NCBI RefSeq assembly: GCF_003992665.1 | Contig: NZ_RZMX01000008.1 | Coordinates: 1 to 64,000 of the forward strand | DNA from: Pelagibacterium montanilacus | GTDB taxonomy: Bacteria; Pseudomonadota; Alphaproteobacteria; Rhizobiales; Devosiaceae | Length of the DNA: 64,000 bases | Direction of reading: 5' to 3' | Part shown: in pieces, positions 1 to 7,875 of the stretch | Numbering within the stretch: the stretch's first letter is position 1 | Layout: each line of letters starts with the position of its first letter | Notes under the pieces: generated by a model | Database searches by the model: none | Seen by the model: the letters and a program-made list of their open reading frames with translations, nothing else | What the model was told of the DNA's origin: nothing | Program-made: the position numbers and the translations under genes

Positions 1-1427
1 TAGCATTACAGTTGCATTTTCGGTTGACATCTGAATCCATGAGTTTCCATGATTCGGAGGTCATGGATGACAGGTGCATCGGTCGAGACAACGCTTGAAC
101 TTTGGGCGTCTTCGTTACGGGAAGTGAAGGCACGGCTGCGCCCGTTGTTCACCCAGGAGCGTGTGGCAGCTTCAGCGGGGCAGTTTTTGGATGGCCTGCT
201 GGGGGACGAAAGACGCAAGACGGGCTGGATGCGCGCGGAAGCGGTAGGCGATCCTGGTCCATGGCGGCAACAGGCAATTCTGGGCCGGGGGCGCTGGGAT
301 GCGGATCGGTTGCGTGACATCGTACGCGATTACACGCTCGAAACGCTTGCGGATCCTGATGCCGTCCTCGTGCTTGATGAGACCGGCTTTCTCAAGCAGG
401 GCAAAGCGTCCTGCGGGGTCGGTCGGCAATATACAGGTTCGGCAGGCAAGATCACCAATTGCCAGATCGGCGTGTTCGCCTCTTACGTCTCCCGGCACGG
501 CCATGCCTTCATCGACCGGGCGCTCTATCTGCCGAAAGTCTGGACGGATGACCGGGATCGTCTGGCGGCAGCGCATGTGCCCGAACACGTCCGCTTTGCC
601 ACCAAACCCGCCTTGGCGCTCACCATGATCGAGCACGCCATCGCTGGCAATGTGCCGTTCTCCTGGGTGGCGGCCGACAGCGTCTATGGCGTGGGTGACA
701 TCGAAATGGCCCTCAAACGAGCAGGCAAGGGCTATGTGCTGGGCGTGAACGCCACCCATTCCTTCCGCTCATGGGACAAGTCGCTGGCCGTGGCTGGAAC
801 GGCAAAGGATATCGCCGAAGCCTTGCCGGAGGAGGCCTGGAGACGGCTGTCGGCAGGCGAGGGAAGCAAAGGCGCGAGACTGCATGATTGGGCCTATCTC
901 GAACTCGCCGATCTTGACGCCGATGATTTCGACGCGGACTTTGCCGGCACCTGGACCCGCGGGCTGATGATCCGCCGCAACATCGCCGATGGTGACCTCG
1001 CTTTTTTCTCCACCTGGTGTCCGGCTGGGACGACCCTGGAGAAATTGGTCACCGTGGAGGGGCACCGTTGGGCGATAGAAGACAGTTTCGAAACCGCCAA
1101 GAACGAGTTTGGCCTCGACCACAATGAGACCCGATCCTGGCATGGCTGGCATCGCCATGTATCGCTCGTCATGCTCGCCTTCGCGATGGTGGCGGTTATC
1201 CGCCATCGCGCCAACGCCGTGCCGCCCCCAAAAACGATGCGGCCCGCAAGGCGCAAGATCGACAGTTGATCCGATGGTCGATTCAGGAAATCCGGCGCAT
1301 CGCTACCCGCCTTGCTCGCGCGCACATTGATCCATCATCCATTATCGCATGGTCGCTCTGGCGACGAGCACATCAGGCCGCCGCTCAACGCGCACAACTC
1401 AAATCGAAAATGCAACTGTAATGCTAG
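1..1427 (+). mobile_element. IS701-type insertion sequence
   Basis: Perfect terminal inverted repeats are visible. The left end (about 4-22) reads CATTACAGTTGCATTTTCG and its exact complement ends at 1423. The element is followed by CTAG (1424-1427), and the window opens with TAG, so a 4-bp CTAG target duplication is likely; its first base would lie just outside the window. YTAR duplications are typical of the IS701 family. Length is about 1.42 kb with a single transposase gene. The transposase stop codon lies inside the right repeat. Confidence 0.9.
67..1421 (+). CDS. IS701-family DDE transposase, joined by a -1 frameshift
   Basis: ATG at 67 is preceded by GGAGG at 56-60 with 6-nt spacing, better than the in-frame ATG at 49. 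The zero frame runs to 1269 and holds the DDE residues: LVLDETGF with CGVGRQYTG, then VAADSVYG, then AIEDSFETAKNEFGLDH. The family's conserved C-terminus (WSLWRRAHQAAAQRA, ending KSKMQL) lies in the -1 frame up to the stop at 1419-1421. The frames join at C CCA AAA (1227-1233), a canonical X XXY YYZ heptamer, giving about 451 residues, the usual family length. It is either a programmed frameshift, a single-base loss in the A run, or a sequencing error. Sequence alone cannot decide, but the intact downstream frame favours function. Confidence 0.85.
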
Positions 1428-1475
1428 GTCAGGTCATGACGGGAAAACTGGGTCCGCCTCAAGTTTGGAGGAGCA

Positions 1476-2183
1476 ATGAACTTAGTAAAGAAGATTTTGC
1501 GCCGAACCCGCCAACCTAGTGGAACGAGCTTGGCCGATCCACTTCAGTCGCACGTATTCAGTTTTACCCGATCGGACGGTTCTTTTGATTACGAGGGCTA
1601 TAAGAATGCCCAGGTGGAAGGAAACAAGGCAAAAATTACGAAGGTCTTTGCCGACGAGAGAACACTGCAGTTCGTGGCTGACTATTTGAGGCGAAACACA
1701 AGAACACTTAGAAACGGGATCTGTCACGGCACCCGCAGGGGAGTAGAGCAACGCTGGCTTGCGGAGTTCACGGGCGCAAAGGTCATCGGAACAGAGATAT
1801 CCGACACTGCGGATCAGTTCGAGAGCACCGTCGAATGGGATTTTCATGAGCAAAAGCCTGAGTGGATCAGTGCCTTTGACTTCGTTTACAGCAATTCACA
1901 CGACCACTCGTATGATCCTTCGAAATCAATCTCGACGTGGGTGGAACAACTGGCGCCAGGTGGGTGCGTTGTGCTCGAACATACCGACGCTCACCACCGG
2001 GCAGGTTCCCGCGCTATGGACCCGTGGGGTGTGCGCGCGGAAATCATTCCGTTCTTGATCGCGAAGTGGTCCAGCGGAAAGTTTTCTGTAACAGAGGTTC
2101 TGGAACCATCCTTTGCGAAGCCGGACGGCTCCAAGGTCTACCTACTTATCATACGTCCATGCGCGAAATCTAACTCTTCCTAA
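1476..2183 (+). CDS. Class I SAM-dependent methyltransferase-like protein
   Basis: A 235-residue protein started by ATG after TTTGGAGGAGC. The middle looks like a Rossmann methyltransferase: a degenerate motif I region (GICHGTRRGVEQRW), a strand ending in an acidic residue (KVIGTEIS), then FDFVYSNSHDHS and LAPGGCVVLEH, which resemble motifs II-III of methyltransferase-11 proteins. The GxGxG loop is poorly kept, so activity and substrate are uncertain. Base composition is clearly lower in GC than the phage genes that follow. It lies between the IS and a second methyltransferase on the same strand, opposite to the phage late operon. It could be prophage cargo or chromosomal sequence. Confidence 0.7.
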   Translation: MNLVKKILRRTRQPSGTSLADPLQSHVFSFTRSDGSFDYEGYKNAQVEGNKAKITKVFADERTLQFVADYLRRNTRTLRNGICHGTRRGVEQRWLAEFTGAKVIGTEISDTADQFESTVEWDFHEQKPEWISAFDFVYSNSHDHSYDPSKSISTWVEQLAPGGCVVLEHTDAHHRAGSRAMDPWGVRAEIIPFLIAKWSSGKFSVTEVLEPSFAKPDGSKVYLLIIRPCAKSNSS

Positions 2184-2428
2184 CGCCCCGGAAAGAACAA
2201 CCGTGTTCTCGGAAAATAATAGATCGTTCCCAGAAGCAACGTCCCCGGAAAAGCAAATTCTCCACCGACTTGTGCTTTGATCGACCAGCATGGGTGCTAT
2301 GGGATTAGGGGGGGTAGATGGAGGGGAGATTCCTATTTTCGGGGAATGTGGTAGGATGATGAAAATCCAACCTAACGGGATGGCAATCTCTTCAATTGAG
2401 GGGGTGCCAGCATACACTAGAGGGAACG

Positions 2429-3010
2429 ATGCTTGTAATACCACAGCGAGGGCGCGCATCTATATTTCGTCGACACCAGAACAAATACCTGCGCGAGTAT
2501 GCGCAGATGCTAGCGCCGAGGGATGTTCTGAATCTCGGGGCAAAGCCAGATGCCCCGGACAAAGAAGGGCGGTCCTATGAGAGCTATTTTTCTACCTCTA
2601 GGTTTGAGACGATGGATCTAGGTGAGGCGGACCACCCAAGGCACCGAAAAGTTGACCTTATGGCGCTCCCGGAAGACATTGGTCAGTACGACCTCGTTCT
2701 AGCGATGTCCTTGGTCGAGCACATTGATAAGCCATGGGTGGCCGCACCAAACATCATGAGACTGGTGCGTCCTGGGGGTTACCTATATATCGCCATGCCC
2801 TGGTTCTACCCTGTCCACGAGGGGCCGTATTATGGTGACCATTGGCGGTCAACACCCAGCGGGATGGTACATTTGTTCGAAGGCATGGAGGTAGTGAAAA
2901 CGGATTATTACCCCAGCAGTCTCGCCGCCGTCAGAGACAGGGCGACGTATTGGAACGACCCTAATAGCACAGCATCTGGCTTCTCAATGCTAATGAGAAA
3001 GCCAGAGTAG
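2429..3010 (+). CDS. Methyltransferase-11-like protein
   Basis: ATG at 2429 follows AGAGGGAACG, a better start than the upstream in-frame codon at 2396. The 193-residue protein has DVLNLGAKP (motif I), ETMDLGEADHP (acidic residue after strand 2), YDLVLAMSLVEHI (motif II/post-I, as in methyltransferase-11 proteins) and LVRPGGYLYIAMPWFYP (motif III). A following segment with HEGPYYGDHWR is typical of small SAM methyltransferases of glycan and secondary-metabolite clusters. The substrate cannot be read from the sequence. Low GC matches the preceding gene, so the two were probably acquired together. A 245-base gap separates them and holds nothing I recognise. Confidence 0.75.
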   Translation: MLVIPQRGRASIFRRHQNKYLREYAQMLAPRDVLNLGAKPDAPDKEGRSYESYFSTSRFETMDLGEADHPRHRKVDLMALPEDIGQYDLVLAMSLVEHIDKPWVAAPNIMRLVRPGGYLYIAMPWFYPVHEGPYYGDHWRSTPSGMVHLFEGMEVVKTDYYPSSLAAVRDRATYWNDPNSTASGFSMLMRKPE

Positions 3011-3041
3011 CCTTGATCTGTGTTGGGTACCATCGCGCCCA

Positions 3042-3500
3042 TCATTCATCGGAACTGCTGTGCTGCCAGCGTCCATAGGCCGTCGAGGGCCATCCAGCCT
3101 CAATGTCGATTGCGTGGAGGGCAGAAGCGTCCTCAGCATCTTCAATCTGCCCGATCAGCCCAGCCTCGTGGTCAAAGCATCCCTGAACATGAGCAAGGGC
3201 AGCGGCAACGCACATGATCATGTTGGTGTTTGGCATGGCGCGGGGTATGCCGTCAGCGAATTTGAAGGTGGCCCCATCGGGACGCAGGCCCGCATTGATC
3301 GCAGAGAACGCGACGTGCAGGGCCTCCCGATCATCGCCGCGCCGGGTGCTGACGGGGATTTCATCCTCGCCTATCACAACGGTGACGCCGCTGGTTTCGA
3401 CCCGCCAGCGCTTCTCGGCAAGGGCAGCGATCTTGGATGCGCGGAGGTCGTCAGCCGTGGTCGGCACATGGATGGCCCGCGGGCTTCGAAGATACCCCAT
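3042..3500 (-). CDS. DUF4376 phage tail-associated protein
   Basis: A 152-residue protein whose ATG overlaps the stop of the fibre gene (TGATG). Residues about 20-125 fit DUF4376, a domain found at the end of tail-fibre operons or fibre proteins: AALAEKRWRVETSGVTV, then a resistant TRRGDDREAL segment, then HVQGCFDHEAGL. It is the last leftward phage gene in the window. The role is probably a fibre accessory or distal tail part; this follows from domain association only. Confidence 0.8.
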   Translation of the reverse strand: MGYLRSPRAIHVPTTADDLRASKIAALAEKRWRVETSGVTVVIGEDEIPVSTRRGDDREALHVAFSAINAGLRPDGATFKFADGIPRAMPNTNMIMCVAAALAHVQGCFDHEAGLIGQIEDAEDASALHAIDIEAGWPSTAYGRWQHSSSDE

Positions 3501-6205
3501 CAACTCTCCCTCCAGAATGTATCGACCGCATGAAGACGGGACATGACGTTGTTAGATGTTTTGAACCGCCACTGGGGGGCGGTGCCGGTGGGCTGCCCGG
3601 AAACATCGGCCCCCCCCCGCACCTGTTTTCTCCCCAGCGTGTCGGTCAGGACGTACTCAAGGGTGACGGCAGACCAGGTTGAGCCATCGCGTGTGACCTC
3701 GATCTGATAGTCCGTGTTGATGGTTGGGCTCTGAGCTTCCTCGACCAAGCCGAGGATCTGAATTTCATCAGGGGGCGCGTCGGCGGTCAGGGGTTCGGAT
3801 GCAACTGTGAGGTTGTCGGCCGAGGGAAGTGAATACGCCTCGGTCGGCGGCGAGAAGCTGGAGGTCCATCGGGCCACTCCCTTCGAAAGGCGAAGTTCAT
3901 CTATCCACCCGTTGAGCGTAGTGGAGCCATTGTAAAAACTGCCAATGAACGGGCCGTTGCTCGCGCAACCATAGTTGGTGCCGTTCGACCACGTGCCCGC
4001 CAGCGATCCATCTACAAAGAGGGATAATGCGCCGCCTGTTTGAACCATAGCGACGTGATACCAGACGCCAGTTGCAAGCAACGGCCCACCACCAAAGCGC
4101 CACGAACCGTTGATGTAGGCACTGAATCGACCATCATTGATGCCCAAGAATGGAAAGGGACCAGTGCCAGTATCTCGGAAATCTACTACTGTGCCGCCGA
4201 CAGAGGCAAACCGCACCCAGGCATCAATTGTCCAATCGCCAGTACCGAAAACGTAGTCCGCGCCTCCATCACCCCTGAGGGCGTCTCCCGAGCCATCAAA
4301 CTGGATAGATGCAACGCCGAACTTTGATTGCGCTGTGTCGATCTGCACGTTGCCGCTCGCAGTCAGGCTTTTGTTCGTGCCGGAATCATCGGTGAACGTT
4401 GTCGAGCCGTTTGCGCCGTCGCCGTGAAGCAATAGCACCGTGTACTGATCAATGCCGTTGCTCTGGGTGGTCGGCTTTAAAAACCCGGCTTCCGACGTGT
4501 CGAGATTGGTCGCACCTGCCACATCGACGTAGTCGAGAGTGTCGAAATGGTCCACGAACCCATTCCCGTTTCCGCCATAGGCCCATGCGGCACCGTCCAG
4601 CTCCGCCAACTTCAGGGCTATCTGCGATATCTCGACGCCGACTTGCCCTCCCGTAGGGCTGCTCCATTGGGGACCAGACGCCCCCATGGTTAGCACCTGA
4701 CCTTGGGTGCCTTTGGCGAGCCGTTGCGGGCCAGTTGCATCCCTATAGATGATGTCGCCATCGGTCGTGAGCACGCTGGCCTGTATAGCCCCCGTGATGC
4801 GGCTATCGTCGCCCGCCGCCACAGTGCCGGACGTGGTACCAACATCAAGGCCAGCCGATGCGCCGAGGGCAGGACGGTTGGTCAGCTCGTTATAGTCGGT
4901 AGTACCCGGAGGGCCCTCGGGGCCCTGTGGCCCTTCGGGTCCTTGAGGACCTCCAGGACCCTCCGGCCCTTCCTCGCCTTGTGGCCCTTGACCGAACGGA
5001 ATTCCCTGAGACCACCCGGAGACACCCTCGCGGATGTAGAGCTCGCCCTCATCCGTAGCGAGAAAGGAAAATCCCTCGGGTTCCGCATCGTATGGCGAGC
5101 GCTCGGATAGCAATCCCGTCGCGTCAACGGTGAAGCTCTTGCCCTGGGGGCCTTGCGGGCCTTCGGGGCCGACATCCCCCTGTGGCCCTTGCTCACTTCT
5201 AGCTGCCAGAAGGTCCCAATCGGCGCTTGGCGGCTGGGTTGTGGTCGTGGTGTTGGCCAGGTAGGACGAACCCTCGTACTCAACCCCATCGTACTGTTCG
5301 TAAGCGCCTGCCTCCCACGGGCCCTGCCAGTTAATGCCGGCGCCGACTGGACCTTGTGGGCCTTGCAGCGCAGGGATCCACGTCCATTCCGCGCTCGAGG
5401 CCGGCGCACCTTCGTTGAGGACCGGCTCATTGCCCAGATTGTCCGCGATGTTCGAAAGAAACAGCGACCCTTCGTGTTCGACCAGCGCACGCAGCGGAAA
5501 GGACGTATCCGACACCCAGGCGCCCGACGGGATGCCGAGCTCGGCCGCATCGCCGGCTGCGCCGCGCCGGGACCAGGCCACCGAGATCTGCTCGCCTGCC
5601 CCCAGCACCCCGTCATGGGCGACATAGGAGACGAGGACGCGCCGGTAGCCGCCGGCGTCTTCCACCTCATCGACCACCGCGCCGAGATAGGCCGTCGAGG
5701 TGATCGAGCGGATGACGAGAACCGTGCCCGGGGACCAGAGGTCGACAAGCGGGCCGACCTGGCGGGTGTTGGCATCCACGTCGTCGATATAGATCTCGGT
5801 GACGGCCGAGGGATCGGCCGCATCGAGCGCGAGATTGCCCGGCCCGGGGTCGGCATCGCCCGTCTGCCCCACCAGGCGGTAAAAGAGCCCCTGGCTGTTC
5901 TTGTCGAGCACATTGATCGCCGCGCGCGTCGCGGCCAGCACGCGGGCCGTCTCGATCATGTCCAGGCTGGACTGGCTGATCGGCCAGATCTCGCAGGGGA
6001 CATCATCGGCCGTCGCCCCGGCATAGGGCCGCGTCAGCTCGAATGTGGCGGTGTCGATCAGCTCTGAGAGGAAATAGACCTCCCCGTCGATCGCGACCAG
6101 CGAGCCGGCCGGCGCAACGGCCGCCGAGAGCGGCCCGCCGGTGTTGATCGCAACACTGGTCGAGCCGGTCTCGACATCGGCCGTGGCGGAATAGATCGTC
6201 GTCAT
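3500..6205 (-). CDS. Tail fibre with collagen-like repeats and LamG domain
   Basis: A 901-residue fibre. Residues 1-280 form an N-terminal attachment part. Three Gly-X-Y collagen-like stretches follow (about 285, 335-355 and 405-435), rich in GPQGP and GPEGP. Residues about 590-800 form a LamG/concanavalin-like domain (WTIDAWVRF, GVWYHVAMVQ, LFVDGSLAGTW, GWIDELRLSKGVARW), a likely receptor or glycan-binding head. The C-terminus is a small beta-rich module. The start overlaps the previous gene by ATGA. The DNA of the LamG part is visibly less GC-rich than the rest, suggesting a swapped receptor-binding module. This is the probable host-range determinant. Confidence 0.88.
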   Translation of the reverse strand: MTTIYSATADVETGSTSVAINTGGPLSAAVAPAGSLVAIDGEVYFLSELIDTATFELTRPYAGATADDVPCEIWPISQSSLDMIETARVLAATRAAINVLDKNSQGLFYRLVGQTGDADPGPGNLALDAADPSAVTEIYIDDVDANTRQVGPLVDLWSPGTVLVIRSITSTAYLGAVVDEVEDAGGYRRVLVSYVAHDGVLGAGEQISVAWSRRGAAGDAAELGIPSGAWVSDTSFPLRALVEHEGSLFLSNIADNLGNEPVLNEGAPASSAEWTWIPALQGPQGPVGAGINWQGPWEAGAYEQYDGVEYEGSSYLANTTTTTQPPSADWDLLAARSEQGPQGDVGPEGPQGPQGKSFTVDATGLLSERSPYDAEPEGFSFLATDEGELYIREGVSGWSQGIPFGQGPQGEEGPEGPGGPQGPEGPQGPEGPPGTTDYNELTNRPALGASAGLDVGTTSGTVAAGDDSRITGAIQASVLTTDGDIIYRDATGPQRLAKGTQGQVLTMGASGPQWSSPTGGQVGVEISQIALKLAELDGAAWAYGGNGNGFVDHFDTLDYVDVAGATNLDTSEAGFLKPTTQSNGIDQYTVLLLHGDGANGSTTFTDDSGTNKSLTASGNVQIDTAQSKFGVASIQFDGSGDALRGDGGADYVFGTGDWTIDAWVRFASVGGTVVDFRDTGTGPFPFLGINDGRFSAYINGSWRFGGGPLLATGVWYHVAMVQTGGALSLFVDGSLAGTWSNGTNYGCASNGPFIGSFYNGSTTLNGWIDELRLSKGVARWTSSFSPPTEAYSLPSADNLTVASEPLTADAPPDEIQILGLVEEAQSPTINTDYQIEVTRDGSTWSAVTLEYVLTDTLGRKQVRGGADVSGQPTGTAPQWRFKTSNNVMSRLHAVDTFWRES

Positions 6206-7071
6206 GGGTTGGCGCCCCTGATATAGCCGGGCCGGATCACGATCGTGCCGGCATAAGTGGAGGAAAAGTCATGCGCTGAGTTGTCGATCGAGCAGCGGTT
6301 GGTACGCCGGATGTGCTTGCCGCCATAGCCGGGCACCCCGTGGCCAGGGTTGGTGCTGAATTCCTTGGTCTGGATATGCGCGGCGGCATGACCCAGGCGC
6401 GTACCGCTCTGCCAGTCTGAGCTGCCGAAGGTCCAGCCCCAGCGGGTGTAGCTCGACTGGCCCCACGGATCCTGGCCGGCACCACTGAGCCCGCTATACC
6501 CTCGATTGAAGTGGATCGACTCTTCTTCATCGGTCACTGGCGCAACGCTCTGGTAGCGGCGCAGCTTGACCTGGTTGCCGTCCAGAACCACCTCGAAGAG
6601 CCGGCGCCAGATTGCGGTTGCCTCCACAAGGCATGATCCGCCCGGCAGATGCACCCACTCTCCGTCCGCGACAAGCGGCGGCACGGGATCGTTGAGATAG
6701 GGATGGGGTGCCTTGGTGCGGGTGATGTTGATCCGAACGTCGAGGTAGCTGATCCCCGAAGGGACCTCGCCGAGGCTGATCTCCTCGAGTACGCGCTCCT
6801 CGGGCTCAATCATGGTAATCGTCTGGCAGGTGTCCCCTGAGAAACTTGGCGCCCAAGGGTTCGACGATGGGGGAGGGTTGAACGCCCGCTGATGGCCGTA
6901 ATTGATGAACTTGGCGAAGTCGGGAAACGCGATCTCCTGACCCTCGATCGTCAGCCAGTCGCCCTCGGCCAGGAGATTGACCGGCGCGCGCAGGGTCGAC
7001 CAGACGAGACTGGCGTCATCGGCCGCAACGAACACGTCACCCGTTTCGGGGTTGTTGTAGACCCTGCCCAT
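6202..7071 (-). CDS. Phage distal tail protein, unknown
   Basis: A 289-residue protein in the tail-fibre cluster. Its stop overlaps the fibre start by ATGA, and its own start is one base from the upstream gene's stop. No domain is recognised; it is rich in aromatic, Asn and Gly residues, with beta-strand-like segments and no signal or membrane segment. Position between the J-like tip and the fibre suggests a baseplate or fibre-connector protein. Confidence 0.75.
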   Translation of the reverse strand: MGRVYNNPETGDVFVAADDASLVWSTLRAPVNLLAEGDWLTIEGQEIAFPDFAKFINYGHQRAFNPPPSSNPWAPSFSGDTCQTITMIEPEERVLEEISLGEVPSGISYLDVRINITRTKAPHPYLNDPVPPLVADGEWVHLPGGSCLVEATAIWRRLFEVVLDGNQVKLRRYQSVAPVTDEEESIHFNRGYSGLSGAGQDPWGQSSYTRWGWTFGSSDWQSGTRLGHAAAHIQTKEFSTNPGHGVPGYGGKHIRRTNRCSIDNSAHDFSSTYAGTIVIRPGYIRGANP

Positions 7072-7875
7072 CTAGAGCCCCACCGACACGAAGGGCGATC
7101 CGGCAAAGCTGCCGCCATAGCCGTCCTCTGTGACCGTCTCGCCTGCGGTGACGATCCGGGCGCGGCCGTTGTCGATGTCCACCGTCCGGCCGATATCGAT
7201 CGCAAAGGGGCTGTCCCCGCTGCCCAGCTGGCGCAGATAGTAATGGCTGGTGTCGACCTTGCCGCGGCCGAGGACGATGGTCTCGCCCACCCTGCCAAAG
7301 AGCGGCAGCTCGGCATCGGCCTCGGGGACGTTGAAGACCAGCACCTGATAGGTTCGCGAGACTGCCGCAAGGCTGTTGTTGGACGCGTTGAACACCTCGC
7401 GCAGACCGACGATCGAGCTGGTCGAAAAGGGCGCGACGAACCGGTTGCGGCCGCCCGATGCCGTCTGCACCGCAACGCCCGGCATCACCATCCGATCGTC
7501 CCAGGCGACGAAGGCCAGGGGCACGAAGCCCAGATCGTGAGTGACCAGCGTATGCTCGGCTGCCTGGGTCCGCCCGGGCACGGCATAGGCAAGACCGGAA
7601 TAGACCTGCGAATCCTGCCGGTTGAACCAGGGGGACGGCCCCCAAAAGGTTTGCCGCCCGGACAAGGCCGGATGATCGACGGTCACCGTCTGGATCGGCA
7701 TGGCGAGCTGGTACTGGAAGAACGCCGAATGCCAGTAGACCCGGTCGGTGTGCTGACCGGGATCCTTGGCCGGCGCGTTGCGCGGCGCATCGAAATTGCC
7801 GATCGCCCCGCCGCCCGGAGCCTCATCGAACACCGCGACAACGCCCTGCGCTGGAAAGCCCCTCAACACGCTCAT
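7072..7875 (-). CDS. Phage tail protein downstream of J, unknown
   Basis: A 267-residue protein whose ATG overlaps the stop of the J-like gene (ATGA). No domain is recognised. Segments such as HTLVTHDLGFVPLAFVAWDD and a C-terminal IDIGRTVDIDNGRARI look like the beta-rich proteins that sit between tail tip and fibres in alphaproteobacterial siphophages. A tail-tip accessory role is inferred from position. Confidence 0.75.
   Translation of the reverse strand: MSVLRGFPAQGVVAVFDEAPGGGAIGNFDAPRNAPAKDPGQHTDRVYWHSAFFQYQLAMPIQTVTVDHPALSGRQTFWGPSPWFNRQDSQVYSGLAYAVPGRTQAAEHTLVTHDLGFVPLAFVAWDDRMVMPGVAVQTASGGRNRFVAPFSTSSIVGLREVFNASNNSLAAVSRTYQVLVFNVPEADAELPLFGRVGETIVLGRGKVDTSHYYLRQLGSGDSPFAIDIGRTVDIDNGRARIVTAGETVTEDGYGGSFAGSPFVSVGL

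Noticed and set aside
3010-3042. Left prophage attachment site next to the DUF4376 gene
   Set aside because: TGTTGGGTACC resembles part of the tRNA 3' end only over a few bases; no usable core identity.
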